DNA of 47,616 bases from Candidatus Peregrinibacteria bacterium (GCA_026395555.1 JAPLYO010000022.1:1-47616), one strand, 5' to 3'; positions 16,493-25,856 are shown, counted from the stretch's first letter. Numbers and translations: made by a program. The notes: generated by a model from the sequence alone, not told the origin.

Positions 16493-17293
16493 TTATAGCT
16501 CCGACACCTTCACAAAGCTGAATCCCTTCTTCCGAAGTCCATCAATGATCGCCTGGAGGGCGTGGACGGTCTGAGGAGCGGTACGGCCGCCGTGCATATG
16601 GAAGACGATAATCGAGCCATTCTGAGCATTCTTGATCGTCTGAGTGATGATCGGTTCGGCGCTATCGCGGATGTAAGCATCGCCGGAGATATCATCCCAG
16701 CCGACGACTTGGAGCCCGAGTTGGCTAACGAGGGCGACATCATCTGGCGCACCACAACCGCCCGGAAATCGAAAATATTTCGGTGCATAACCAATAAGAT
16801 CCTCCAAAATTCTCTGCGTAATATCTATTTCGTCTTTCTTATTTTTTACCTCACCCAAGCCATAGCATGGCATATGGAAACCTCCATGATCATAGCTATG
16901 ATTTCCAATTTCAAAAAGCGGGTTGGCGCCAAGCTCCTTCGTAACATCCGGATATAACTCCGCCCACATGCCGGTCAAAAATAATGTCGCTGGAACCTTA
17001 TTTTTCTCTAAAATATCAATCACTCCCTTCTCATACCAACTTTTCACTACTCCGGTTTTGAGATCATTTTTCATCTTCGGCGTCATATCCGCATCGAAGG
17101 TCAGTGCCACAACTTTTGCCGTACGCGAGCCATGTTCTAGGATACCTGAAGGAGATTTTTCCGTCTGAGTTTGTGTAACCTGTTTTGGTTCAGGCTTTGC
17201 AATTTCTTGAACAGAATTCGTATCCGCCTGACGCGAACATCCACTCACAAAAAGTGAAACAGCAACAAAAGAAATAAAAAATATTCGTCTCAT
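16493..17293 (-). CDS. lipoprotein polysaccharide deacetylase (CE4/NodB)
   Basis: 266 aa with a lipoprotein signal: basic start, hydrophobic core and lipobox VSGC with Cys19, so it should be anchored outside the cytoplasmic membrane. After a polar linker (about 20-58) comes a NodB domain: LTFDADM (catalytic Asp67), NHSYDH (metal-binding His132 and His136), RFPGGCGAPDD, GWDDISGD, and IIVFHMHGG near the end. Motif 1 is FDAD instead of FDDG, so the second metal Asp is displaced by one residue. Such enzymes remove N- or O-acetyl groups from peptidoglycan, chitin-like or exopolysaccharide chains; the substrate here is unknown. The flavo-reductase gene lies 12 bp upstream on the same strand, implying co-transcription. 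Confidence 0.88.
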   Translation of the reverse strand: MRRIFFISFVAVSLFVSGCSRQADTNSVQEIAKPEPKQVTQTQTEKSPSGILEHGSRTAKVVALTFDADMTPKMKNDLKTGVVKSWYEKGVIDILEKNKVPATLFLTGMWAELYPDVTKELGANPLFEIGNHSYDHGGFHMPCYGLGEVKNKKDEIDITQRILEDLIGYAPKYFRFPGGCGAPDDVALVSQLGLQVVGWDDISGDAYIRDSAEPIITQTIKNAQNGSIIVFHMHGGRTAPQTVHALQAIIDGLRKKGFSFVKVSEL

Positions 17294-17305
17294 GGATACA
17301 AAAAA

Positions 17306-18628
17306 CTACATCATAAATAACTCTGAATGAAGTTGAGAGTCAGGAACTCCAGCACCTTTGAGCTGTCCCTCGAGAGAGAGAATCATTGGGGCAGGACCGC
17401 AAATATACGCATCACGCTGAGCAAAATCAGGAACAGATTTTTGTATCCTCTCCAAATCAATTCGTCCATATTCGTATCCGGGAAGTTGATCCTTCTGCTC
17501 AACATCATTGAGAATATAACTACGTTTGCAAGAGAACGCCTCAAGCTCTTGATGGAAAATCAGATCATTTTGAGTACGAGCCGCATACATGAGAACAACA
17601 TCCTTGCCTTCCCTGGAAAGCGCTTCTGCAAGGGCACGTATAGGAGTAATACCGATACCTCCGGCAACGAGTAAATACTTATCCGTCTCAGATTTTTGCT
17701 CCGTAAAGACACCAAGTGGTCCATCGATAATCACACTGGTTCCCGGCTCACACAGACAGACTTTGCACGTAAAGTCTCCGCAATCCTTGATAGAAAAACG
17801 AAGATACTCTCCGTTCGGAGCAGCGGAAAAAGAAAATGGATGAGCAAAAAAATGCTTACGGGAAAGGATAAGAAGATTCACGAACTGTCCCGGTTTAAAA
17901 GAAAATCGATCAAGATTCTTCCCGGTAATATAGAGAGAGGTCACGCCCCCGCCCTCCTGAACAACCTTCTGGATAACAAAACGATGTTTATAGAAAGCCA
18001 ATGCAGGCCTACCGAAACGGTACACAAAAAGCAGCGCAAGTACACTAACGTTCAGAACATTCCAATACATTGCCCACCCTAAATTATCGGCAAAATCTCC
18101 AAACTCAGTCTGATGCCCAAGGGTCAAAAAAATCGCGACATACATACCAAGATGTGCCACATACCAGGTCTCATAACGAACCTTACGACGAATAATCGCA
18201 ATAGAAAACACGGTGAGTCCGAGGAAAAGGATAAGACCGACAAACGCCGCAAAAACATTCTCCCAATTCATCAAAAAGTTGATGAACTGAGCCGTGAACG
18301 AACGGCCTGACTGTGCGTCATATCCCATCACTAATAAAATTGGATGCACAAAGAAAAAACCGAGAAGGAAGTATCCAACCAGTCGGTGAATTTTATTCAT
18401 CTGAAGGTGACCAAACTCCTGTTCAATAAACGTAATTCTTCCAACGAGTATCAACTCAAGAACGATAAAAAGCTGAGCCAATAACCCGCCCAATCGTCCA
18501 TAGGCGATCAAGCTATCACCGGTGGCACCGGAGGTCAGGAGATCAAAAGACCCCTGTCTCCACAACATAAACGTTAGTACAAAATTCAAACCAAGTACTC
18601 CGAAAATAATAGTGCGTCGTATATTCAT
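17306..18628 (-). CDS. membrane ferric-reductase/NADPH-oxidase-like flavoprotein
   Basis: 440 aa. The N-terminal half (about 1-205) has about six hydrophobic segments like the ferric-reductase/cytochrome b domain, with candidate heme ligands in MNKIHRLVGYFLLGFFFVH, YVAHLG and LTLGHQTE. The C-terminal half is a ferredoxin-NADP-reductase module: FKPGQFVNL and HPFSFSAAP (flavin binding), LLVAGGIGITPIRAL (nucleotide binding), and DAYICGPAPMI near the end. It should pass electrons from NAD(P)H through FAD across the membrane to an outside acceptor such as Fe(III) or oxygen; the true acceptor is unknown. ATG 18628 is supported by a promoter ending 6 nt upstream. It heads a likely two-gene unit with the deacetylase. 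Confidence 0.85.
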   Translation of the reverse strand: MNIRRTIIFGVLGLNFVLTFMLWRQGSFDLLTSGATGDSLIAYGRLGGLLAQLFIVLELILVGRITFIEQEFGHLQMNKIHRLVGYFLLGFFFVHPILLVMGYDAQSGRSFTAQFINFLMNWENVFAAFVGLILFLGLTVFSIAIIRRKVRYETWYVAHLGMYVAIFLTLGHQTEFGDFADNLGWAMYWNVLNVSVLALLFVYRFGRPALAFYKHRFVIQKVVQEGGGVTSLYITGKNLDRFSFKPGQFVNLLILSRKHFFAHPFSFSAAPNGEYLRFSIKDCGDFTCKVCLCEPGTSVIIDGPLGVFTEQKSETDKYLLVAGGIGITPIRALAEALSREGKDVVLMYAARTQNDLIFHQELEAFSCKRSYILNDVEQKDQLPGYEYGRIDLERIQKSVPDFAQRDAYICGPAPMILSLEGQLKGAGVPDSQLHSELFMM

Positions 18629-18634
18629 AGAAAT

Positions 18635-18663
18635 ATCATACCGATCTAAAGGATTTTATGCAA
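18635..18663 (-). promoter_or_regulatory. sigma-70 promoter giving a leaderless mRNA
   Basis: Minus strand: -35 TTGCAT (18658-18663), 17-bp spacer, -10 TATGAT (18635-18640), then 6 nt to ATG 18628. Located between the end of the GH18-CE4-GT2 gene and the flavo-reductase gene. Confidence 0.65.
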
Positions 18664-18673
18664 AGGGATGGGG

Positions 18674-21600
18674 CTACTCACGCGGAGAGTTCATGGCTCC
18701 TGTACGGTCAATTTTGTTCCAACCATGTTTCCTGCCACGCAGGATAGCCACCAGCGAACGATAGGTAATAACGTACATAAACTGTCGATAGAAGAATCGC
18801 TGAATGAGAATAAACCACATGAGTTTTTTCGGACGATTTTCAATGACAAACGCGAGAAGTGAGCCGGAAACATCCATCAGGAGAAAGAGGATATAGCCCA
18901 TAAAAATGGCCTGCACATCACCTCGGAAAATAGAGAGTATAAACACCACATCTCCAATCGGGGAAAGTATCGGGAAGATAACCTGGAAAAGAAACATGTT
19001 CGGAAGGGCAACCCAGCCAAGTGCGCCCTGGAAGAAAGAACCACGATGTTTGTAGAGGCACTGGAAGGTACCAAAACTCCATCGGAAGCGTTGTTTGGCA
19101 AGATCGCTGACGGTGGCGGGCGCTTCAGTCCTCGAACGCGCCTCCGGCGCGTACACAATCTTCCCGCCCGCCTGAAGCAATCTCAATGTGAGATCGGCAT
19201 CTTCAGTCAACGTATCATCATAATACCCGCCAAGAGCGATAATCTTTTCCCTACGCCACGCCCCTGTTGCACCGGGAACCACGCTAATGCAGTTCAACTC
19301 ATCGAACGCCCTTCGATCAAAATTCTGGGTCGTAATATACTCAAGCGCCTGGAATGATGTGAGGATATTATGGGTGTTTCCTACCTCAACATTTCCGCAA
19401 ACGGCATCAACGGTAGTATCAGAGAATGGCTGCAACAAGGCCGTAATCGTATGTGGCAAAATAATAGTATCGCCATCGATCGTTACAACATATTCCGCCT
19501 TGCTCTCTCGCATTCCCAGATTTAGTGCGGAAGCCTTTCCTCCATTTTTCTTGGAAACCAAACGGATTCGATCATCTTTTTTCATCCACGTACGGACAAT
19601 ATCGGCCGTTCCATCGGTGCTACCATCGTCCACGACGACAATCTCGAACTTCTTGTGATCGCTTTTGAGCAAGGTCTTCAGCGTCGTCTCAACCGTCTGC
19701 TCTTCATTGAATACCGGGACGATGACACTTACAAAAATATCATCGGTATGAGAACCACGATATCGATGTTGTGCCTTCCAAGAGCGCAAAACCAAAACTC
19801 CAAGAAAAAGAATTCTCACGATAGAAATTCCCGTCGTCAGAAAAAAGAGCCAAACAATCGTCAACCAAACCCAGCGCTGAAGCCATGAGATAAAAGACGT
19901 AATCAGCACGAGAGCCGTCTCGCCGCCGCCCAGCGGCGGCATCAGCTCACTCGTAGGCACACCGGAAACCTTATCCAAACTATCAAAAACATATCCCTTC
20001 GCCTGTAAGGCCGGAATAACCTTATCCAGTGCAGCAAGTGTCTGACTGCGATCACCGCCGGCATCATGAAGCACGATAACATGATTTGCGGGATTCAGGG
20101 CCTTATCCATAATGCGCTGCGCAATAGCATCAACTCCCGGCTTCGCCCAATCATCCGGGTCGATATTTGCACCAGCAATAACGTAGTTATACTTAGAAAT
20201 TCGAGCAATACTCTGAACCTGCTCGGGGGTGCTCGGAGCGGCATCCGTATCAAAAGGAGGCCGGAACATAATGGTCTTCTTCCCATACTCAGACTCGATA
20301 ACTCGCTCAGTTCTATTCACCTCAAACTTCAAACGTTGATCAGATATCTCGGCGATATTCGGATGAAGATAGGTGTGATTTCCTACCAAGAAACCATCTT
20401 TCGCCATTCTCGCTAACAAATCAGGAAATCGCTGCGCCTGATCACCAACCACGAAAAAAGTTCCAGGAACATGATATTTCTCCAAGACGCTCATGATTTT
20501 AGGGGTCCATACCTCATCCGGCCCATCATCAAACGTCAGTATGAGATGCTTCGCCGGAATATCCGCACCATAACGTTCAAAAACATATCCCGAAGGAAGT
20601 TGCGTATACTGAGCATAATCGATACTACCATCACTATCGAACGTAAGACTCAGAGTGCCAGGCATCGCCTCATCCTCCAGACGAAAAAGCTCCCCCTCAT
20701 TTTTATACTCAATCGTAGTAAGTCCCGGAACCGTAGCAAAAGCATCTCCACGTATATGTTGATCATTTACGAAATACCACAAACTCGGATCCTCTGTGCC
20801 CAACTTCCAAAAACCCATGCCAAGAAGACCATTGTTATACGCCACTCTCTCCTGATTCCACGCCGTGATACCATTCAAAAACCACACATGATGTTCGAGA
20901 TTTTTCTCATCAGTATACGCAAAAAACATATTACGGCTCACCTCCTCCATCTCCGGCTGAGCGTATACATCATCAGCTAAAGACACTACCTCGCTGAATT
21001 TCAAATCCTGTGCAGGATTTTTCGAACCGATCGTCCAGTCATATCCATAGGTACCCACAGCCACAATCAATTTATCCGCAGGGACCTGAGTCTGAAGTTC
21101 CTCCAGCGTATCGGTAAACCATGTCTGACTCGCAATAGGACCCGGATCACCACCAGCAAAATGTTCATCATAAGACATGAGAACTACCGCATCAGCAATT
21201 TTGCCGATGTACTCGGCATCAAACGCCTCATTGCGCGGAGGCACATCTACGCTGAGTAATTTATTTTTTGCATGCAACTTACCAGCAATATCACTCAAAA
21301 AATCAAGATAGAGATCCTTGTCCTGAGGCTTCAGCGCCTCGAAATCCACATTAATTCCAGCAACATTCGATTTCACCGCCATATCCACCATCAGCTGCGA
21401 CAAACAGTCCCTCTCGGAAGGGGTACGCAAAATGTTATGGAACTCATCGGAATACCAAACACCATTATCACCATTCGTAATTCGCGGCATAATAAGCGCA
21501 TGACTCGCGGTCAACGCTTTTGTAACATCCGGATCTTCTCGTTCACTAATATTACACATAGACTGCGTGACGAAATACCAATCAGGAAAAACAACATCAA

Positions 21601-22000
21601 TATGGTCCGCATGCTGCTTAAATGAATCAACGCTCGCAACTTCTTTCTGCTGTAAAAATGCCGTTGAGATAAACTTCCCCGGGAAAAGGTTTTTAAAAGT
21701 TACGGCCGTACCCTGCGGTAAGACCACGCGCCGTACCCTCTCGGCAGCCTTCTTCAGCCCGGCAGCTCCGCTGCCGGGCGTCGTCGTATCCGCAGAAGTA
21801 GCCTCTATTCGCTCAATCTTCTTCTGCACTTGTAACGCCTTGGCGTGATTTTGTTGACGTTCTTTTACACTCGGAAGAGGAGGATCAATAGCAATACTGG
21901 CTACCCATAAGCCAAAAAGCCCAATACAAACTACGACGAAAAATATAAATGCCAAACGAACCATGCGCCATCGTTTCTGGGAAGGATCTTCGAAAATCAT
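18674..22000 (-). CDS. GH18-like / polysaccharide deacetylase / GT2 synthase fusion
   Basis: 1108 aa combining three activities. A membrane anchor (about 12-35) precedes a YaaH-type GH18 domain (about 100-430) with GINVDFE at about 213-219, keeping the catalytic Glu. A CE4 deacetylase follows (about 480-680) with TFDDGPDE from 489, NHTYLHP and RPPF. Two hydrophobic segments (about 695-740) lead to a processive GT2 domain (about 755-1000) with DDGSTDGT, DGD, TEDADLT and QRFRW, then C-terminal membrane helices. This amounts to synthase, deacetylase and hydrolase on one chain, the set that PgaC and PgaB share in poly-N-acetylglucosamine systems. The GT2 faces the cytoplasm, while the first two domains should face outside given the anchor. 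Product likely a partly deacetylated amino-sugar polymer, by inference. TATACT at 22035-22040 may be its -10, leaving a 34-nt leader. Confidence 0.9.
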   Translation of the reverse strand: MIFEDPSQKRWRMVRLAFIFFVVVCIGLFGLWVASIAIDPPLPSVKERQQNHAKALQVQKKIERIEATSADTTTPGSGAAGLKKAAERVRRVVLPQGTAVTFKNLFPGKFISTAFLQQKEVASVDSFKQHADHIDVVFPDWYFVTQSMCNISEREDPDVTKALTASHALIMPRITNGDNGVWYSDEFHNILRTPSERDCLSQLMVDMAVKSNVAGINVDFEALKPQDKDLYLDFLSDIAGKLHAKNKLLSVDVPPRNEAFDAEYIGKIADAVVLMSYDEHFAGGDPGPIASQTWFTDTLEELQTQVPADKLIVAVGTYGYDWTIGSKNPAQDLKFSEVVSLADDVYAQPEMEEVSRNMFFAYTDEKNLEHHVWFLNGITAWNQERVAYNNGLLGMGFWKLGTEDPSLWYFVNDQHIRGDAFATVPGLTTIEYKNEGELFRLEDEAMPGTLSLTFDSDGSIDYAQYTQLPSGYVFERYGADIPAKHLILTFDDGPDEVWTPKIMSVLEKYHVPGTFFVVGDQAQRFPDLLARMAKDGFLVGNHTYLHPNIAEISDQRLKFEVNRTERVIESEYGKKTIMFRPPFDTDAAPSTPEQVQSIARISKYNYVIAGANIDPDDWAKPGVDAIAQRIMDKALNPANHVIVLHDAGGDRSQTLAALDKVIPALQAKGYVFDSLDKVSGVPTSELMPPLGGGETALVLITSFISWLQRWVWLTIVWLFFLTTGISIVRILFLGVLVLRSWKAQHRYRGSHTDDIFVSVIVPVFNEEQTVETTLKTLLKSDHKKFEIVVVDDGSTDGTADIVRTWMKKDDRIRLVSKKNGGKASALNLGMRESKAEYVVTIDGDTIILPHTITALLQPFSDTTVDAVCGNVEVGNTHNILTSFQALEYITTQNFDRRAFDELNCISVVPGATGAWRREKIIALGGYYDDTLTEDADLTLRLLQAGGKIVYAPEARSRTEAPATVSDLAKQRFRWSFGTFQCLYKHRGSFFQGALGWVALPNMFLFQVIFPILSPIGDVVFILSIFRGDVQAIFMGYILFLLMDVSGSLLAFVIENRPKKLMWFILIQRFFYRQFMYVITYRSLVAILRGRKHGWNKIDRTGAMNSPRE

Positions 22001-22078
22001 GGAGAAAAATGAGACAAAAATATAAAGCTAGGGCAGTATAACCCACTCTCTAGAGAATACACATATAAAGCAAACTCG

Positions 22079-22624
22079 TTACATGAATTTCATCATGCCA
22101 GCCACCATCGCCTTGAGACTCTTCAAATGTCCCTCGACACCGGCCAAAGCACCGCTCGCATCAAACGCCGCCCATATAGAAGGAATAAGTACCGCATCGC
22201 GCACGGCAATCATATGAAGCTCACGTACTACCTGCGTAAGCTGCTCAGCTGAACGCGCTCCGGCAGCAGCTCCCCCATAGCTTACAAATCCAACCGGCTT
22301 GTTCTGCCACTCAACATAGAGATAATCCAGAGCATTCTTCAAAACGGCAGGATACCCATGATTATATTCCGGCGTCACAATAATATATCCAGCGCCTTCT
22401 TTGATCTTCTCCGACCATCTCTTCGCCTCCTCATGCGTATACTCCCCCGGCTTCGATCCCGGTGATACCGGCTCATCAAAAAACGGTAACGGATAATCCC
22501 TCAAATCCAACAACTCATACTCAGCTCCGGGAATATTTGCCAACTCTTTCATGACCCATGCGGCAACCTTGTCGCCACTTCTTCCTTGTCTTGTACTCCC
22601 CAAAATCACCTGAATTTTTGCCAT
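22079..22624 (-). CDS. NADPH-dependent FMN reductase family protein
   Basis: 181-aa flavodoxin-like protein of the NADPH-dependent FMN/quinone/azo-reductase family. The FMN phosphate loop GSTRQGRSGDKVA is at about 9-21, PEYNHGYPAVLKNALD is at about 87-102, and SYGGAAAGARSAEQL follows. No signal peptide; cytoplasmic. Physiological acceptor unknown. It lies 27 bp downstream of the SDR gene on the same strand, so the two are probably co-transcribed as a small redox unit. Confidence 0.9.
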   Translation of the reverse strand: MAKIQVILGSTRQGRSGDKVAAWVMKELANIPGAEYELLDLRDYPLPFFDEPVSPGSKPGEYTHEEAKRWSEKIKEGAGYIIVTPEYNHGYPAVLKNALDYLYVEWQNKPVGFVSYGGAAAGARSAEQLTQVVRELHMIAVRDAVLIPSIWAAFDASGALAGVEGHLKSLKAMVAGMMKFM

Positions 22625-22651
22625 AAAAAGTTTTGTTATAGTAAAGAATAA

Positions 22652-23461
22652 TTAGGACAACAGATATCCTCCATCCACCACCACCTGCTCACCGGTCATA
22701 TACGACGCCATATCAGATGCCAAAAAGAGCACGGCCTTCGCAATATCGTCTGGATCACCCATGCGACCCATAGGAATTTTTGCGAGAAATGATTTCATCA
22801 CCTGTTCCATATCCACTCCGGCTGCCGGCTTCCCTCCTTCGGACATCGCCGCTACTCCCGGCGTAGCAATTCCACCCGGCGCCACAGCGTTAATCCAAAT
22901 CTTGTGAGGAGCGAGTTCCAAGGCGATATTTTTCGTAAAACCCCATGCTCCATGTTTTGAGGCATCATAATGAGCCAAGCCAATCGACGATGGATGCAAG
23001 GCATCAATCGAAGTAACGTTCACCATCCTTCCACCTCTTCCCTGCTCGATCATCTTCGCCGCAACTTTTTGCGTACACAAAAATACCCCATTCAAATTCA
23101 CACGAATCACCTTCGCAAAATCCTCCAACGACATTTGCATCATCGGCACACTTGGAAAAATTCCGGCATTATTTACTAAAATATCTACGCCACCATACAT
23201 CGCAACGGTTGCATCCACCATCGCAACAACTTGATCTTCCTCCGAAACATCCGTCTTCACGAAACTTGCCTTCCATCCTTTTGCTATCAATTCTGCAACC
23301 GCTTTCTTCGCATCTTCTTCACGCAAATCAGCAATCATCACATTCGCTCCCGCCTCGGCCAAACGAGTAGCAATACCAAAACCAATACCCATAGCGCCAC
23401 CGGTAACTATCGCCGTTTTACCGGAAAAATCCAGTAATTGTTGAAGAGGTAATATATTCAT
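22652..23461 (-). CDS. short-chain dehydrogenase/reductase
   Basis: 269 aa, classical SDR. The cofactor motif TGGAMGIG is at 20-27, NNAG and the Ser...YDASK active-site set follow, with a conventional C-terminal substrate lid. It resembles glucose 1-dehydrogenase and 3-oxoacyl-ACP reductase type SDRs, but the substrate cannot be assigned. The Asp-Leu after beta 2 (IADLRE) points to NAD(H). A TATCAT -10 box lies 6 nt before ATG 23461, predicting a leaderless mRNA, though the -35 is poor. Divergent from the small membrane protein gene; FMN reductase downstream. Confidence 0.9.
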   Translation of the reverse strand: MNILPLQQLLDFSGKTAIVTGGAMGIGFGIATRLAEAGANVMIADLREEDAKKAVAELIAKGWKASFVKTDVSEEDQVVAMVDATVAMYGGVDILVNNAGIFPSVPMMQMSLEDFAKVIRVNLNGVFLCTQKVAAKMIEQGRGGRMVNVTSIDALHPSSIGLAHYDASKHGAWGFTKNIALELAPHKIWINAVAPGGIATPGVAAMSEGGKPAAGVDMEQVMKSFLAKIPMGRMGDPDDIAKAVLFLASDMASYMTGEQVVVDGGYLLS

Positions 23462-23467
23462 GCAGAC

Positions 23468-23473
23468 ATGATA
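23468..23473 (-). promoter_or_regulatory. -10 box close to the SDR start
   Basis: TATCAT on the minus strand ends 6 nt before ATG 23461. Only a T-rich stretch stands at the -35 position, so this rests mainly on the spacing shared with other leaderless genes here. Confidence 0.4.
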
Positions 23474-23523
23474 CGCTGATCCATGGATAAAAAAACTTTT
23501 ATTTCATAGAGCACAAGGGTACC

Positions 23524-23937
23524 ATGATAGACAGTTTATTTTTTATCCCTTTCGCTATGGAAACCTCACTGTTCCTCGCAAAGGCGCTCGGTCTTTATAT
23601 GGCCATCGCCTGTTTTGGTCTGCTCGTAAATAGTAAGGCTCGTAAAGCCATCATTCACGCTTTCGAAGACGAAGGACAAATAGTGTTAAGCGGCATTACG
23701 GCATTGGTATTAGGTATTCTCATCGTTATATCTCACAACGTTTGGGTTTATGACTGGAGAGTAATCATCACGCTTAGTGGTTGGGCAGCTCTCCTAAAAG
23801 GAGTCGCTCGAATTTACTTCGCCGAATACACCAAGAAATGGCTCAAATCAGGAATAACATCATTCTGGTATACATTCGGACTTGTTTTCGCAACAGCACT
23901 CGGAGCCTATCTGACATGCAAGGGATTTGGATATTAA
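23524..23937 (+). CDS. small polytopic membrane protein, 126-137 aa
   Basis: About four predicted membrane helices (about 14-35, 50-72, 78-98, 110-132) with a charged loop at 36-48 containing KARKAIIHAFEDEG. I recognise no family with confidence. ATG 23524 gives 137 aa; ATG 23557 (METSLFLAK) is an equally plausible start, since neither has a Shine-Dalgarno or clear promoter. Its stop codon overlaps that of the convergent sigma factor gene within a shared TTAA at 23934-23937. Confidence 0.7.
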   Translation: MIDSLFFIPFAMETSLFLAKALGLYMAIACFGLLVNSKARKAIIHAFEDEGQIVLSGITALVLGILIVISHNVWVYDWRVIITLSGWAALLKGVARIYFAEYTKKWLKSGITSFWYTFGLVFATALGAYLTCKGFGY

Positions 23938-25064
23938 CGATCCTCCTCGAGCGACTCATCCATGTGCCTATACGATCTCTGAATACGAATTTTCATCTTC
24001 TTCAGGGCGGCGCTTTCGATTTGTCGAATACGTTCGCGAGTCACATTGAATACCTTGCCGACCTCCTCGAGTGTCATATCGCCCTCTCCTGTCAGGCCAA
24101 AGCGCAAAGAGATAACCGCCTCCTCTCTCGGATGAAGTTGACTCAAAATAGCGCGAATACGTCGTCGAAGGTCTTCTTTGATGACATTACCCTCCGGGGA
24201 GAGCTGACCATCTTTCGAGAAAAAATCCAACAGCACCGTCTCTCCATCACCTACAGGGGCATCGAGAGAAAGAGTCTTCAGAAGACGACCGCGAAAGAAA
24301 AGATTTTCAACAGCCGCAGCTTTCATCTCCATCGCATCAGCAATTTCCTGAAACGTAGGTGCACGACCATTGAACTTTTGAGTAAGCTCATCAATCACCT
24401 TTATCATTTTTCGATGCCTATCACTCGAATGAACAGGAATACGAATCGTCGTTCCCTCATCGACCGTAGCACGAAATATAGACTGTCGAATCCACCAGCA
24501 CGCATAGGTAGAGAATTTAAATCCCCTATCCGGATCAAACTTTGTAACAGCCCGAAGCAGTCCTTCATTCCCCTGCTGAATCAAATCCAAGAGGTCAGCA
24601 CCGGGATGGGCGTAATGTTTGGCCACGCTCACAACCAAGCGAAGATTGGCACGTATGAACTGATCACGAGCCTGAGATTTAATTCTATCTTGTCGCGCGA
24701 AATGTGCCTTTCGTAGTTTCTTTCTCGGTTTTCTCGTCTTTGCCCATGGAATCGGGCTTCCATCTCCGTCTCGCATGCGAATAGCCAGTGCCTTTTCCGT
24801 CTCCCTCGTGAGAAGTGGCGTCTTCCCTATCTGACTCAAGTAATGTTGAAATATATCAAAACGAGGACTCATATTGAGCGAGACATTTTGAAGATCCTTG
24901 GCGTCCTTTTCCAAATTCGCCTCGAGCACGGCCAGCTCCTCGGGCGTGGGCTCATCGCCCTCGGACTCAAAGTCCTCAGCCGGAAGCGCCTCATCCCCTT
25001 CGGAAAAATGCTTCGAGGCAAGTGCCTCTAAATCGACCCGATTTTCATCGTGACCATCGAGCAT
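23934..25064 (-). CDS. RNA polymerase sigma-70 family factor
   Basis: 376 aa. An acidic N-terminal region (about 1-60) precedes region 1.2 (FDIFQHYLSQIGKTPLLTRETEKALA), region 2 (LRLVVSVAKHYAHPGADLLDLIQQGNEGLLRAVTKFDP through STYACWWIRQSIFRA), region 3, and region 4 ending in LEEVGKVFNVTRERIRQIESAALKKMK. Possession of 1.2 to 4.2 with RpoD-like wording makes it the likely primary sigma factor, although region 2.4 (RATVDEGTTIRIPVH) departs from the usual RAIADQARTIRIPVH. The promoters found in this window are ordinary TTGACA/TATAAT types, consistent with a housekeeping sigma. The 25080-25796 gene lies 15 bp upstream and may share the transcript. The 13 nt before the ATG closely match the leader of the 438-aa gene. 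Confidence 0.9.
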   Translation of the reverse strand: MLDGHDENRVDLEALASKHFSEGDEALPAEDFESEGDEPTPEELAVLEANLEKDAKDLQNVSLNMSPRFDIFQHYLSQIGKTPLLTRETEKALAIRMRDGDGSPIPWAKTRKPRKKLRKAHFARQDRIKSQARDQFIRANLRLVVSVAKHYAHPGADLLDLIQQGNEGLLRAVTKFDPDRGFKFSTYACWWIRQSIFRATVDEGTTIRIPVHSSDRHRKMIKVIDELTQKFNGRAPTFQEIADAMEMKAAAVENLFFRGRLLKTLSLDAPVGDGETVLLDFFSKDGQLSPEGNVIKEDLRRRIRAILSQLHPREEAVISLRFGLTGEGDMTLEEVGKVFNVTRERIRQIESAALKKMKIRIQRSYRHMDESLEEDR

Positions 25065-25077
25065 ACAATGTGAGTTA
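25062..25077 (-). promoter_or_regulatory. conserved leader element before the sigma factor start
   Basis: Read on the minus strand, TAACTCACATTGTATG; the 438-aa gene has TAACTCACATTATATG at 7924-7939. Fifteen of 16 bases agree at the same distance from the ATG, and neither has a Shine-Dalgarno. A translation-initiation or regulatory element is possible. Confidence 0.4.
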
Positions 25078-25079
25078 CC

Positions 25080-25796
25080 TTACATATTCTTACCCTCGGC
25101 CCAATCTTGAATAAATACAGGCAAGATCTGGCTCAGATTAGTGTCAGCCGGAAGTCTGGATGCAAGTTCTGCGGAAACCGTTCGAGCAAATCTCCTCTTG
25201 TCGGCATCAACAAATCGCATACCAAGAAGGTTTTGAATTTGAAAACAAAGACGCGCACGTGCAGCCTTACGAGCATCCTTGTGTTCAACACCGGTAGGCA
25301 TAGCAGCTACCTGCTGATTAATCTTGAGAAATTCTCCTACCAACCGCTTCTGAACATCATTGCCCCTGAACTCAACGCCCGATGGCAACACCACGGAAAC
25401 GGAATTTGATGGCTGTGCCTGAACCGAAGCAGTCGCTGCTGCCAGCTGGCCCAAAATATCATCACGATGTGCACGAACCGATGCCTGAAAATCTGCCGGA
25501 GCAATTTTCGTAGCAGTAGAAACTGGACGCATGACAGGAGTGCTAGATACCACTCGTCTCGTAGCAGTAGGAGCAGCAGGAGTCTCGGTCAAAGCTTTCG
25601 CTACATTACCAGCCGTTGGGCCAGAAATAGCAGCCACAGCCGCTTGTGTCTCAACACGTGGCGCTGCCGCAGGAGTAGGGCGCAAAGAAGGTCGTCCTCC
25701 GACACCCCCGAGCCTATTGCTTCCTCGATAAATCTCACCAACAGGAACTGATCTTTCACTACGAGCACTCAATCCGCGGCTACCTGGTTGACACAT
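25080..25796 (-). CDS. hypothetical protein, 238 aa
   Basis: No family recognised. The N-terminal half (about 1-105) is Arg/Gly/Pro/Ala-rich and looks disordered; the C-terminal half (about 110-238) looks like a small helical domain. No signal peptide or membrane segment. It lies 15 bp upstream of the sigma factor gene on the same strand, so a link to it (for example as co-expressed partner) is possible but speculative. Confidence 0.7.
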   Translation of the reverse strand: MCQPGSRGLSARSERSVPVGEIYRGSNRLGGVGGRPSLRPTPAAAPRVETQAAVAAISGPTAGNVAKALTETPAAPTATRRVVSSTPVMRPVSTATKIAPADFQASVRAHRDDILGQLAAATASVQAQPSNSVSVVLPSGVEFRGNDVQKRLVGEFLKINQQVAAMPTGVEHKDARKAARARLCFQIQNLLGMRFVDADKRRFARTVSAELASRLPADTNLSQILPVFIQDWAEGKNM

Positions 25797-25856
25797 ATTT
25801 AGTATTGTTTAGTAAACAAGGCTTGATGATAAACGACCGATACCCACCCTTGCAAG

